Below, piece after piece: positions 33,206-42,064 of a DNA stretch of 64,000 nucleotides. The position numbers and the translations under genes are program-made. The DNA is from Cytobacillus oceanisediminis (GTDB taxonomy: Bacteria; Bacillota; Bacilli; Bacillales; Cytobacillaceae). Below the pieces are notes generated by a model. The model saw nothing but the letters and a program-made list of their open reading frames with translations, was not told the DNA's origin and searched no databases. Where the stretch lies: assembly GCF_022811925.1 (NCBI RefSeq), contig NZ_CP065512.1, positions 62,001-126,000 of the forward strand. Reading direction: 5' to 3'. The number at the start of each line of letters is the position of its first letter. Position 1 is the first letter of the stretch.

Positions 33206-33481
33206 ATGACAACTCTAACAAAATCAAAAGTGGATCAGTACTTGGAGAAGAGGAAAGAAGCGGCAGAGCTGCGGATGATTCTCGAGAAGTGGCAGAATTT
33301 TTATTCCAATGAAGCCATTTTTCATATGAAGTCAGATACCCTTAGCCTACTAAAAAGAGAGATGGATGATTTGAAGTGTCACCGTGATCAGGCTGAATTG
33401 GAACTAAGGAATTTCTGGTCATCTATGACTTTGGAGGAAAGGGAAGAATCCCGCCAGAAGTATTATGGGAAAAAACATTAA
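33206..33481 (+). CDS. small coiled-coil protein
   Basis: 91 residues, helical and charged throughout, ending in YYGKKH. Preceded by AAAGGAGAG. It follows the SNF2 terminator. No family recognised. Confidence 0.6.
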   Translation: MTTLTKSKVDQYLEKRKEAAELRMILEKWQNFYSNEAIFHMKSDTLSLLKREMDDLKCHRDQAELELRNFWSSMTLEEREESRQKYYGKKH

Positions 33482-33672
33482 TAGACTATAGGGACGCGAA
33501 ACGTTGTTTGAATATGGAAAAAAATATGAATTATCATAAAAAAAGGATATTAAATAAGACTTATTTACCATATAATTAATGGTGGATAAATCATTAATCC
33601 GGAAGGGGAATAAGCTTTATGTTCCTCCCCCCCCCTTACTTAAAAAGAAGTTTATCCAGGAGGCAAACATGT

Positions 33673-34233
33673 ATGAAATATTTAATTATATTTTTATCCA
33701 TAATAGTGTTAGCTGGCTGCGGTGATACGCAGGCTGGTGGTTCTAGTAAAAGTACTTTTCGAGATACATATTGGGGGATGACACAAGAGGAAGTTAAGGA
33801 AGCAGCTGATACCTCAATGAATTTTAGAAAGGAATCGGATGAATTTATTTATTACAACGGTACTTTAAATAAAGAAGATGTTGATATAGTTTTTGAATTT
33901 GATAAAGGAAAACTAATATCTGCTTGGTACTCAATCGAAAATGGAATTTCAGATGAAGATAAGTCACCTATTTTCGTTACTGAGGGGAAATTAGAAAACT
34001 TTGAGTCTGACATTATTGAGCAACTGGAAAAAAAATATGGGAAACCAAAAGAACTTGAAGGAGAAGATGAAGATACAAGAAAATATCTTCAATTTGAAGA
34101 CAAGGATACTGTCATAGAGTTTAACTCTCATGATAGTTATTTTTTAAAATTTGTCAGGATAACTTATAGCAGCAAAGAGCATATTGATCAAATAAAGGAA
34201 GACAAGGAAAAGGGTATTGAAGAAGAGTTGTAG
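33673..34233 (+). CDS. lipoprotein, unknown
   Basis: 186 residues from ATG 33673, 9 bases after AGGAGG. Signal peptide with lipobox LAGC (Cys near 16), so it is anchored at the outer face of the membrane. The rest is acidic, beta-rich, with no recognised domain. A run of nine C at about 33627-33635 lies in the leader. Confidence 0.68.
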   Translation: MKYLIIFLSIIVLAGCGDTQAGGSSKSTFRDTYWGMTQEEVKEAADTSMNFRKESDEFIYYNGTLNKEDVDIVFEFDKGKLISAWYSIENGISDEDKSPIFVTEGKLENFESDIIEQLEKKYGKPKELEGEDEDTRKYLQFEDKDTVIEFNSHDSYFLKFVRITYSSKEHIDQIKEDKEKGIEEEL

Positions 34234-34274
34234 GAAATGAGAAAAATAAATATTTGTGTTGTTTTAAATCATTT

Positions 34275-34302
34275 GGACCGGTGCTTAGCACTGGTCTTTT
34301 TT
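34275..34302 (+). terminator. rho-independent terminator
   Basis: GACCGGTGC-TTAG-CACTGGTC with six T. It ends the lipoprotein gene and supports the next gene starting at 34323. Confidence 0.85.
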
Positions 34303-34322
34303 GTTGCAAAGGAGTGATAAGG

Positions 34323-35366
34323 TTGGAGCAATTAGAGTTACTGGGTGAAATGAAGGATTTCCGCCTGCATAAAAAATATCGGGAAGGCGTTTTTAAAACC
34401 CGAAGTGAAATCATGAGGGAGATGAATGAAGAAGGGCGTACCAGGATATTTTCTGTTTTGTCATTCGGAGGAGGAACCCAGTCCACACACTTAATGGAAA
34501 TGCATCTTCAGGGCGAAATCGACTATGACTATATTATTTTTTCCGATACTGGTGCCGAACCAGAGTTCATCCATGAACAAGTGCGCTGGTGGCAAGACCG
34601 CCAAAGAGAATTGGGTAATACCACTCCATTCATCATTACAAGGCACAGCAGCATGGATCGGGGCCTGGAAGAAATGCTGATGCGCTATATCCATACAGAC
34701 TATCAAAGGTTTCAGATGCCTGTTTATTGTAATCAAATCGATGAAAAGACGGGTGAAGAAATTAAAGGAGGGCTAATGCCAAGACAGTGCACAGTTGATT
34801 TTAAAATTGTTCCGGTCCAGCAGGCTGCAAGAAAGAGAATCCTTGCGGATTTAGGGCTGGGCTCCAACCAAAGAATGCCATCTGACGTTGGGATAATTAT
34901 GGATATCGGATTCAGCTATGATGAAATGAACCGTATAAATTTATACCGATCTCCTCAATACAAATATATTTCTCTGTCATATCCTCTAGTCGAAGAGAAC
35001 ATGACAACAGAGGAAAGTATTCAATTTTTGAAGGACAACAATATGCCAGATAAAAGAAGCCGATGTTATTTGTGTCCTTTCAACTGTGATTCCAGGGGAG
35101 TGGATTGGAGGGAAATTATTGTCCATGAGTCTCTTTCTTTCCTCAAGGCATGCTATTTCGACGAACAGCTAAGAAAAGTTCAGAAAACTGGTAGAAAAAA
35201 TATGAAGAGTGTTCCGTATTTTCATTATTCCCGTATGCCTTTAAAGGACGCATATCCGGAAGATTATGAATTCCTATCAGCTATCTATAAGAATGAGCTG
35301 GATGATTGGATTTCTTCATGGTCCACCATTTTGAGTGAAAAATACGGAAAAGTGATAGCGGCATAA
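34323..35366 (+). CDS. PP-loop ATPase, PAPS-reductase-like
   Basis: 347 residues from TTG, 8 bases after AAAGGAG. PP-loop variant SFGGGTQS at 47-54, IFSDTGAEP near 72-80, RQCTVDFK with Cys156, and CYLCPFNC with Cys248, 251 and 255. These resemble phage and plasmid members of the PAPS reductase/DndC/QueC-like superfamily, which activate a substrate as an adenylate. It differs from the PP-loop protein at 5.8 kb in motif and Cys spacing. A TGT-like gene follows 33 bases downstream, which points to nucleobase modification. Confidence 0.72.
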   Translation: MEQLELLGEMKDFRLHKKYREGVFKTRSEIMREMNEEGRTRIFSVLSFGGGTQSTHLMEMHLQGEIDYDYIIFSDTGAEPEFIHEQVRWWQDRQRELGNTTPFIITRHSSMDRGLEEMLMRYIHTDYQRFQMPVYCNQIDEKTGEEIKGGLMPRQCTVDFKIVPVQQAARKRILADLGLGSNQRMPSDVGIIMDIGFSYDEMNRINLYRSPQYKYISLSYPLVEENMTTEESIQFLKDNNMPDKRSRCYLCPFNCDSRGVDWREIIVHESLSFLKACYFDEQLRKVQKTGRKNMKSVPYFHYSRMPLKDAYPEDYEFLSAIYKNELDDWISSWSTILSEKYGKVIAA

Positions 35367-35399
35367 ATTTCTTTTTGTCAAAATAGGAGGATAGTGGAG

Positions 35400-36449
35400 A
35401 TGTTTGATCCGAGGAAAACAGAAAGAGCCTTCATCCGAAAGGTGAAAAAGTCAGAAGGCTTATTTAAAACTGCAACCGGCAAGGACAACCGGATTGTCGA
35501 TATAGATAAAGATGCATATTCCATTTTAACTGCCAAGTCAGCAGGAGGTAACAAAATCAAAAGAACTATGGTGCGAAGGGCAATTCAGTATGTCTACCAT
35601 GTTAAGACAGTAACTAGAAAAGATTTGGAGAAGTTTTCCCGCTTCTCTTCCGCTCTTCTCGGGCTGCTGCGTACCATGCTTAGAGAATCGGTCAAGTATG
35701 TAAAGACTCCTTCTGGATTATACCGGCTTACGCTTAAAGGGGTCCGTTTCTTTTTCGCTGGGTGCAGCAAGGCAAAAACAGATATGGAAATGGTAGCGAA
35801 GTATGGCGGGCGCTATATTTTGATAAGTTACTATTATGTTAAGAACGGAATCATGTGGAGAAAGCACGCTGAAAGACTAGGGCTCAAAGTGCTTCTGGAT
35901 AGCGGGGCATACACTTTATGGGAAGCAAGAAAAAAAGGTCGCAAGGTCAAAGACCTGGATATACGCGAATATGCTGCATTCATCAAAAAACACGAAGATA
36001 TTCTTTTGGGCTATTTTAATCTAGATGTTGTCGGGGATTCTGAAAAGAGTAAAGAACATGAAAACTTCCTGAAGTCCCAAGGGCTAAAGCCAATACCTGT
36101 CTATCACGTAGGCTCTCCTTTGGCTGAGCTTCATTCCATCGTCAAAGAAGACCATCCGGTGATTGGGATTGGAGGCTCGGTGCGAAAGGGGGAGGGGAAA
36201 CGATTAAGATATTTTGAGGAAATCTTTAATGCTTTTCCCTTGCAGAACTTTCATTTTCTCGGAGGAAGCTCTAATCTGGTTACTGCCTTCCCTTGGTTCA
36301 GCGCGGATTCCACCGCCTGGATTGGAACAAGGAGCTATGGAAGAATCATAGATGAAAAGGGTCAGCGTTATGCACCCCAAATAGATGAAAAAGAAAGAAT
36401 GCAAATTACCGTTTCCTATTTATCCGGACTGGAAAGGATTACTGCATAA
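35400..36449 (+). CDS. TGT/DpdA-like transglycosylase
   Basis: 349 residues from ATG 35400, 9 bases after AGGAGG. Residues 110-320 carry the TIM-barrel pattern of tRNA-guanine transglycosylases: LLDSGAYT at 165-172 (DSGGYQ in TGT), FNLDVVGD at 207-213, PVYHVG, GIGGS at 256-260 (GGLxVGE in TGT) and SADSTAWIG at 301-309 with Asp303 as the probable nucleophile. The zinc-binding Cys cluster of true TGT is absent, as in DpdA proteins that put 7-deazaguanines into DNA. The first 110 residues are an added helical domain. Substrate unknown. Confidence 0.68.
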   Translation: MFDPRKTERAFIRKVKKSEGLFKTATGKDNRIVDIDKDAYSILTAKSAGGNKIKRTMVRRAIQYVYHVKTVTRKDLEKFSRFSSALLGLLRTMLRESVKYVKTPSGLYRLTLKGVRFFFAGCSKAKTDMEMVAKYGGRYILISYYYVKNGIMWRKHAERLGLKVLLDSGAYTLWEARKKGRKVKDLDIREYAAFIKKHEDILLGYFNLDVVGDSEKSKEHENFLKSQGLKPIPVYHVGSPLAELHSIVKEDHPVIGIGGSVRKGEGKRLRYFEEIFNAFPLQNFHFLGGSSNLVTAFPWFSADSTAWIGTRSYGRIIDEKGQRYAPQIDEKERMQITVSYLSGLERITA

Positions 36450-36911
36450 AAAAGAGCGACAGTTGCACTGCCGCCACAGGGGATATGGTATCCATCCAAA
36501 AAAGGATCTAACTAGGGGTAACATACTTTACCCTTTCTTCCTGCCTATTAAACCAGAAAATAGAATAACGCTGAGGTTCCGTTCCTCAGCGTCATTGTAG
36601 GTTGGGGGAACAACCTGAGAATAATAATGCACAATCACATATATATCCCTATAATCAGGGATTAAACCTCAAATTAAAATTTTTGCTAAAAAAAGAAGTT
36701 ATAGCTGGAACCAAAAAGGGTATAGAGATAAATAATGTTATAATTACATAATTTTATTAAAAAGTAGGGTACTAGAAAAATAGTATCATAACTTTTCCGG
36801 GCTAGAGCAGACCTATGATTTTGTCTGCATCTAGCTTTTCTTAGTTATAACCCTACTTTCCATTTTGGTAAGTTTTGAATAGTTTTTACAGCAGGGATTG
36901 AGGTGCGGGGA
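36450..36911 (+). promoter_or_regulatory. intergenic leader of two-component genes
   Basis: About 460 bases without a convincing gene; a short frame at 36385-36600 mostly overlaps the TGT-like gene and lacks a binding site. It holds a hairpin ACGCTGAGG/CCTCAGCGT (36567-36591), a TATAAT at about 36739, and nested inverted repeats described below. Confidence 0.5.
36761..36859 (+). repeat. nested inverted repeats
   Basis: AAAGTAGGGT (36761-36770) and ACCCTACTTT (36850-36859) are perfect complements about 80 bases apart. Inside lies a hairpin GCTAGA.CAGAC/GTCTG.TCTAGC (about 36801-36835) followed by TTTTCTTA, like an attenuator. Both are upstream of the response regulator. Confidence 0.5.
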
Positions 36912-37610
36912 ATGAAAAAAATTCTGATTCTTGAAGATGAAATCGAAATCGGGCAAACCCTTCAATATATTTTGGAGAGAGAGGGTTATGAAGCAGACCA
37001 TCATTCGTCCGGGGATGAAGCGGTCCAGGCAGCATTGGAAAAGGATTACGATTTAATTTTATTGGATATTATGCTGAAGCAGCAAAGCGTGGATACGACT
37101 ATCACCAATGGTCTTGAAGCGGCCAGGAAAATTAGCCAGCAAAAATCTACACCCTATATCTTTCTCACCTCGAGGGCAGAATCTTTCGATGTGATGGTAG
37201 GTTTGGATTTGGGCGCTGAGGATTACATTACAAAACCCTATGATATTACAGAGCTGCTTGCGAGAATCAGGGCGGTTTTGCGAAGGCATGACAGGACAAA
37301 TGCTGGCATCAATACAGGGATTTTGGAATCTGGCCCTCTAAAGGTGAACCTTTTATCACATAAGGTTTGGGTAGATGGGATAGAGGTAAAGCTCCCCAAT
37401 CAGCAGTTTGAATTACTGCATTATTTAATGGAGCACAAAAATGAGATTGTTTCCAAGGATGAACTTTATAAGAATATCTGGGGATATGAACCCTATGCAG
37501 CTATGGGCACGAATACGCTTGAGGTCAATATTAAACGCCTTCGAAATTCTATAGGTTCACAGTTGATTAAAACGATCAGGGGTAAGGGCTATGTTTTGGA
37601 AGCGGATTAA
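36912..37610 (+). CDS. response regulator, OmpR/PhoB family
   Basis: 232 residues from ATG 36912; GTG 36903 is also in frame. Receiver domain 1-120 with DE at 9-10, phospho-acceptor Asp52 and the conserved Lys in TKPYD. Winged-helix DNA-binding domain about 135-230 ending KTIRGKGYVLE. An insertion after Asp52 (KQQSVDTTITNG) is longer than usual. Overlaps the kinase gene by 20 bases. Targets unknown. Confidence 0.92.
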   Translation: MKKILILEDEIEIGQTLQYILEREGYEADHHSSGDEAVQAALEKDYDLILLDIMLKQQSVDTTITNGLEAARKISQQKSTPYIFLTSRAESFDVMVGLDLGAEDYITKPYDITELLARIRAVLRRHDRTNAGINTGILESGPLKVNLLSHKVWVDGIEVKLPNQQFELLHYLMEHKNEIVSKDELYKNIWGYEPYAAMGTNTLEVNIKRLRNSIGSQLIKTIRGKGYVLEAD

Positions 37611-39057
37611 GATAATCGCAGATGGTTCCCGGCTTCAAGGCAGAATTATACTGACTGCACTGGCCATTATCGTATGTTCTTCTTTTCCAATCAGCGCATA
37701 TTTTCTATATCAGGAAATGGAGAACGTTGCTACCACCGTCTGGAGCAATATGCAATGGAGAGCATTTAAAATAGAGAATGCCGTCAGGGGGGCTGGCAGC
37801 GTTGAAGATGTAAGCCCAACTTTTTGGGATGGGATGAACTATCCTGGCGAAGATATAACAGTAACTGAAGACAATCAATCTTATGCAATTCCAGGTTTTG
37901 AGAGGGAAACGGAGCTTAGCAGTTTTGAAAGCGAGATGGCTTCTAGCTTTATTTCCCTTTTGTTTAAGTTGAATGAAGGCAATCTCAAAAAGATAAAGAA
38001 AAATCACGATGTTGAGGTCTATCTAAGTGAAGGGAAATTACAGGGTGTATTCATTCACCGATTTGTTCATTATGAGACTCAACGGCCAGTTGAAGTCAAG
38101 CTTTCAAGAAATGTTTGGCCGGCTTTAAGTAAACCTGTAGATGATTATGTGAATAGGGTTTTGATTTTCCTTGGATGGTTTACACTTATTGGTTTTTTGG
38201 GAACCTGGCTCATATTGAGACTTATCTTCCGTCCGTTAGGGAAAGCCATTGATGAGAGTTTTGAAGAAGTTAAAAATAATAATTACCGAACAAGGGTTAG
38301 AGTAGATCCACGGTTTGGAAGAGAGATATCAAGAATCATAGATAAGCTGAATTCTGTACTAGACAGAATGCAAGAAATTGTCAGGGATAATATCAATTCT
38401 ATGCAGGATGTGTCCCATGAAATCAATACACAGCTTACTGCCATAAAGCAATCAGTCGATGTTATCAAGCTTTATGGCAATGGTGATAAGGCGCTGGTCA
38501 ACCAGAGACTGTCCGCGATTGAACAGAGTGTTGAGAGGACAAAACAAATCATGCTGGCATTGCTTGCATTGGCAAAATTAAGGCAAGGTTCCTATGAGGC
38601 TAATCCGATGGAACAGCCGGTTAGATCACTTCTTGAAGACTTTATGGCACATCAAAGGCGTGTATTTTCCACTGCGGTCTTTAATGTACAATACGAATCG
38701 GAAGACCCTAAAATCTATATAGACCGGGATCATTTCCATCTGGCACTCAACCCGATAATAGAAAATGCGGTGAAGTATAGTTTTAAAGACAGCAAGGAAG
38801 TCATTGTAAAGGTAAAGGAAGTCGGTAAGGAAACGCATGTGAGTGTCACAAACAGCGGGAATCAAATTAGTCCTAAAGAAGTTCCCCACCTTTTTGAGCG
38901 TTATTACAGGGGAACTAATTATAGCTATAAGCAAGGCTCTGGTCTTGGGCTTCATATAGCCATTGAAGTTGTAAACTTGTACAAGGGAGCAAGAATAGAT
39001 GTTGTCAGCGAACAAGGCTTTAACACTTTCACTCTTGTATTTCCAAGAAAAAAATAA
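37591..39057 (+). CDS. sensor histidine kinase
   Basis: 488 residues. TM1 about 18-40, extracellular sensor about 41-190, TM2 about 190-213, HAMP, HisKA with His276 in DVSHEIN, then an HATPase_c domain with NPIIENAVKYS (N box), HLFERYYRG and GSGLGLHIA (G boxes). Partner of the response regulator just upstream. The signal is not evident; the sensor shows no known domain. Confidence 0.92.
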   Translation: MFWKRIKIIADGSRLQGRIILTALAIIVCSSFPISAYFLYQEMENVATTVWSNMQWRAFKIENAVRGAGSVEDVSPTFWDGMNYPGEDITVTEDNQSYAIPGFERETELSSFESEMASSFISLLFKLNEGNLKKIKKNHDVEVYLSEGKLQGVFIHRFVHYETQRPVEVKLSRNVWPALSKPVDDYVNRVLIFLGWFTLIGFLGTWLILRLIFRPLGKAIDESFEEVKNNNYRTRVRVDPRFGREISRIIDKLNSVLDRMQEIVRDNINSMQDVSHEINTQLTAIKQSVDVIKLYGNGDKALVNQRLSAIEQSVERTKQIMLALLALAKLRQGSYEANPMEQPVRSLLEDFMAHQRRVFSTAVFNVQYESEDPKIYIDRDHFHLALNPIIENAVKYSFKDSKEVIVKVKEVGKETHVSVTNSGNQISPKEVPHLFERYYRGTNYSYKQGSGLGLHIAIEVVNLYKGARIDVVSEQGFNTFTLVFPRKK

Positions 39058-39063
39058 GAACTA

Positions 39064-39096
39064 GAAAAGTCCAGGATATTTTCTTGGGCTTTTTTT
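39064..39096 (+). terminator. rho-independent terminator
   Basis: AAGTCCA/TGGGCTT stem with a G-U pair and seven T. Confidence 0.7.
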
Positions 39097-39107
39097 CATT
39101 TTGGGTC

Positions 39108-39136
39108 TTGAAAATTATGAATCAAGTGGATACATT
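39108..39136 (+). promoter_or_regulatory. atypical promoter, TACATT variant
   Basis: TTGAAA at 39108-39113, 17-base spacer ending AAGTGGA, TACATT at 39131-39136. It shows the next gene starts at 39164. Confidence 0.6.
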
Positions 39137-39163
39137 ACTAACCGTATGAAAGGGGAGGCAGCT

Positions 39164-39460
39164 ATGAGCTACTCTTTGGACATCAATGAAAAAGAAATGA
39201 AGCCAGGCCGAATTTACCTTGGAACCGTAAAGGTTGAGATGGGACGTATGTTCATCTTCGGGCAACAGGAAAGACTTCACCAGATGCTGTCTTTTGTCCC
39301 AGGTTTGGGGAACGGCGCATATGAGGTCTACGGAGAGATCAAGAACGTGCCCGGACACGGTTTCCGTGTTGTGAAGGTCGAGATAGAGTTTATTACTGAT
39401 GATGAAATCCTTTATCTCGAAAAGGAAAATGCGGACTGCGTTATGGAGGTAGCATTTTAA
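39164..39460 (+). CDS. hypothetical protein
   Basis: 98 residues from ATG 39164 behind GGGGAGG; beta-rich with a charged C-terminus. No family recognised. First gene of a four-gene operon with a TACATT-type promoter. Confidence 0.6.
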   Translation: MSYSLDINEKEMKPGRIYLGTVKVEMGRMFIFGQQERLHQMLSFVPGLGNGAYEVYGEIKNVPGHGFRVVKVEIEFITDDEILYLEKENADCVMEVAF

Positions 39461-39463
39461 GCT

Positions 39464-39838
39464 ATGGAGTTTCAACTTAGAAAGAACATGCTGGATTATA
39501 TCGACGAAATGACTCCTATCCTGACCAGATACTTAAAGGAATGGAACGAGAAAATGATTCATGGAATACCTATAGGGAAAAGTTTTTGGTATGACCTGTT
39601 TGGACGAAATATCAAGCTCCTCATGGAACCGAAGACGTTCTTTGAAGGCAGTGTGCCGGATGGGATTCTGCGAATCTTTATTGCTCCGTACATTAATGAG
39701 GATAACCCATTTCAGGTTCTGTTTGTTTATAGAGTCGAAACCATCATTTCAACAACAAGAGAACACTCTGTCGAATACTTTTCAATTGGAGAAGAGCATT
39801 TGCTGCTAGAGTATTGCGAAGAGAGAGGAATCGAATAA
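39464..39838 (+). CDS. hypothetical protein
   Basis: 124 residues, soluble alpha/beta, no recognised family. Starts 3 bases after the previous stop and ends directly before the next ATG. Confidence 0.6.
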   Translation: MEFQLRKNMLDYIDEMTPILTRYLKEWNEKMIHGIPIGKSFWYDLFGRNIKLLMEPKTFFEGSVPDGILRIFIAPYINEDNPFQVLFVYRVETIISTTREHSVEYFSIGEEHLLLEYCEERGIE

Positions 39839-40177
39839 ATGTGGATTTTCTCTGTCATCTCTTCTTATTTGTTTATAGGTTTATTTTATGGAATGAATCA
39901 CACAACACACATTATCAACACCCTGAAACTTGCTGGGGAGCAGGAAGAGCTGCTTCGGAAAATGATATCAGCGTATACTTACACGCCGCAAGGGGCTGAG
40001 TACTTTATGGAGCTCCAAGAACTCCATATTCAAAAAGCAGAAGCCTTAGAAGAATATACAGCCTACAAAAAGAATGAACATCGTTATATGGTTTTAGTCT
40101 TTGTGCTGGGCTTCCTATTATGGCCGTATTACTTATTAAACATCGGAAAAAAGAATTTCACCGAGAAGGGGAATTAA
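39839..40177 (+). CDS. membrane protein, unknown
   Basis: 112 residues with a hydrophobic N-terminal helix (2-19), a central helical part, and a second membrane helix at about 83-100. Starts at the base after the preceding stop. Unknown. Confidence 0.6.
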   Translation: MWIFSVISSYLFIGLFYGMNHTTHIINTLKLAGEQEELLRKMISAYTYTPQGAEYFMELQELHIQKAEALEEYTAYKKNEHRYMVLVFVLGFLLWPYYLLNIGKKNFTEKGN

Positions 40178-40178
40178 C

Positions 40179-40367
40179 ATGACGACTATTGAAATAGAAA
40201 ATCCAAACAATGCAGATGCATATCAGACTGCTTATGCACTTCAACGACTGAGCGGGGCGATGAAACGCTATGTAGATGAAAGCCCTCTGGCAAGGGAACG
40301 TGTCATTGGAGTAAAAGATCCTGAAACAGGAATCATTTTGACGATAAAAGAAAAAGCAGAGCTTTAA
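40179..40367 (+). CDS. small hypothetical protein
   Basis: 62 residues, last gene of the operon from 39164. It converges on and overlaps by 4 bases a minus-strand gene. No family recognised. Confidence 0.55.
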   Translation: MTTIEIENPNNADAYQTAYALQRLSGAMKRYVDESPLARERVIGVKDPETGIILTIKEKAEL

Positions 40368-40810
40368 TAGCCCTGCCTTCTTTTTTTCCGCATCTCAGTA
40401 TATTGCAGGACCAATGAGTCTGGTATGGTTCGATAAAGCTCATCCGGCAAGTGGCGAGCTTTAGCCCCCACCTCCCTTGCTTCCTTCTCCAACTCCTTTA
40501 AATCCTCTGCAGAATAAGGTGAAACATCAGTAAGCCATTGGTGCTGCCCGCAGCTTTTGCACTGGAGAAGAAGGTTGCCATTGTCGCTTTCTTCAAAAAT
40601 CATGAGGGAACCAGCACAGCGGAAACACGCTCTGCCCCCGTCTTTCCAGTCCTTCGCCGGCTGGCCTGAAGTGCCATCCCAATGCTTAATCCAATCCTTA
40701 AAGACATCTTGGGCTAATTCTCCGAATTCTCCCCATTGTTTTTCGTCTTCTTTGCGTTGGGAATAGAGGGTGTCCTGGTCTTGGTGGGAGGGTTTTTTCT
40801 CGATAGCCAT
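40364..40810 (-). CDS. zinc-ribbon protein, isolated on minus strand
   Basis: 148 residues. CFRC near residue 62 and CKSC near 84 form a zinc ribbon; the flanks are charged helices. AAAGGAG precedes the ATG on the minus strand. It is the only minus-strand gene in this stretch and only 33 bases separate its start from the divergent nuclease gene. Function unknown. Confidence 0.6.
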   Translation of the reverse strand: MAIEKKPSHQDQDTLYSQRKEDEKQWGEFGELAQDVFKDWIKHWDGTSGQPAKDWKDGGRACFRCAGSLMIFEESDNGNLLLQCKSCGQHQWLTDVSPYSAEDLKELEKEAREVGAKARHLPDELYRTIPDSLVLQYTEMRKKRRQGY

Positions 40811-40843
40811 TGTAAAAACTCCTTTCGAAATGAGGTGAGAAAA

Positions 40844-41728
40844 ATGTCACTTAAGAAAATACATCAAATAAAAGAAAAATACGGTACGGATGATATCGTG
40901 GAAATGGTCCACACGTTTCTTACCGAAGAAAATGCACAAAATCAGCAAAGACGCATAGAGGAAGGCAGGCTCGGAAAGTTTTATCCGTCATCGGTGGGCC
41001 GCTGTCAAAGGGCAGTTGCCTATCAGATGCAAGGCTATCCGACAAAGCCCATTAATGGTCAATCCTTGCTGATTATGGAGAATGGGACGAGCTTTCATAA
41101 TAGGATGGAAGATATCTTTGAAAGAATGGGAATCCTCATAGCACCCGAGCTGTCTTTAAAACATAAGGAGCTAAGGATTAGCGGGCGTTCGGATGCAATC
41201 ATCTGGAACTTTTTGCTCGATAAAGGTGAACCGCCTGGGGAGGAAATCTCTCTCTTTAGAAAAGAGCAGGTTGAAATCCAGGAGGGCGACGAGCTTAAGA
41301 AGGTAGAAGAGGATATTGAAGTCTATCGTGGTCCAAACAATCATATCCTCATTGTCGAATTCAAGTCAATCAAGAGCAAGAACTTTCACAAGCTGCCAAA
41401 AACGAAGCCGGAGAAAAAACATGAAATGCAGCTGCAGCTGTATTTTAAATTAACAGGGATCCGAAGAGGTCTTGTCTATTATGAAAACAAAGACACACAA
41501 GAAACTAAATACTATTTTGTAGAGTATGACGAGGCAATGGTTGAAGAGACGATAGCGTATATCAAAGATATTATTCGTTATGTGGACGGCCACGACTTGC
41601 CTGAAAGGGAAGGGAATCCGCTTGATATCATGTGCCGATATTGTGATTTCCGCAATATCTGCCATATTCCTGTGTCAGAGGAAGAATGGCTATCTATTTA
41701 TTTTGATGAACAAGAAGATGCTGCCTAA
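40844..41728 (+). CDS. Cas4/RecB-like PD-(D/E)XK nuclease
   Basis: 294 residues from ATG 40844 (GAGGTGAG upstream). Features in order: SVGRCQRAVAY with an N-terminal Cys, GRSDAIIW, IVEFKSIKSKNF (D, ExK core at about 118-174), a HEMQLQLYF helix (QxxxY-like), and CRYCDFRNIC near the C-terminus. The Cys set fits the Fe-S cluster of Cas4/AddB-type nucleases. No CRISPR genes are near; a role in recombination or end processing is more likely. Confidence 0.78.
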   Translation: MSLKKIHQIKEKYGTDDIVEMVHTFLTEENAQNQQRRIEEGRLGKFYPSSVGRCQRAVAYQMQGYPTKPINGQSLLIMENGTSFHNRMEDIFERMGILIAPELSLKHKELRISGRSDAIIWNFLLDKGEPPGEEISLFRKEQVEIQEGDELKKVEEDIEVYRGPNNHILIVEFKSIKSKNFHKLPKTKPEKKHEMQLQLYFKLTGIRRGLVYYENKDTQETKYYFVEYDEAMVEETIAYIKDIIRYVDGHDLPEREGNPLDIMCRYCDFRNICHIPVSEEEWLSIYFDEQEDAA

Positions 41729-41746
41729 ATAGGCGGCTCTTTTTAT
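41721..41746 (+). terminator. weak terminator
   Basis: GCCTAAATAGGC stem with CTCTTTTTA after the nuclease gene. Confidence 0.4.
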
Positions 41747-41760
41747 AGGAGGGATTCGGT

Positions 41761-42027
41761 TTGAATTATCAATTTGTTTTTCCCGAAACCATGTCTGCCC
41801 GAAAAGCAGAGGTGGGCGATAAGGTTATCTATCAGTATCCTGAACATGGATATCAGTACGATCAGAAGGAAGCTGCCCAGCACCTTTCACTAGGCGAGGA
41901 ATATACAATAGAGACCATCGTAGTCGGCCAGTCGCTGTCATATATGACACTCAGGGAGATTCCAGGAGTGGAATTCAATACCGCACTATTCTTAAGCAAA
42001 GACAAGGAAAAGAATGAAGTTGGATGA
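41761..42027 (+). CDS. hypothetical protein
   Basis: 88 residues from TTG behind AGGAGGG. The segment VGDKVIYQYPEHGYQ and following strands look like a small SH3/KOW-like barrel. Terminator follows. No specific family. Confidence 0.58.
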   Translation: MNYQFVFPETMSARKAEVGDKVIYQYPEHGYQYDQKEAAQHLSLGEEYTIETIVVGQSLSYMTLREIPGVEFNTALFLSKDKEKNEVG

Positions 42028-42049
42028 CGCTGAAAGGCGTCTTTTTTTA
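42024..42049 (+). terminator. rho-independent terminator
   Basis: GACGCTGAAAGGCGTC and seven T. It overlaps the preceding stop, which is common in compact genomes. Confidence 0.8.
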
Positions 42050-42064
42050 TTGGGGGAGATATGT

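Noticed and set aside
36385..36600. Plus-strand frame overlapping the end of the TGT-like gene.
   Set aside because: No ribosome binding site, mostly overlaps a supported gene, and its second half contains a hairpin.
40844..41728. Cas4 as evidence of a CRISPR-Cas system.
   Set aside because: No other cas gene and no CRISPR array is in the window; stand-alone Cas4-like nucleases are common in phages and plasmids.
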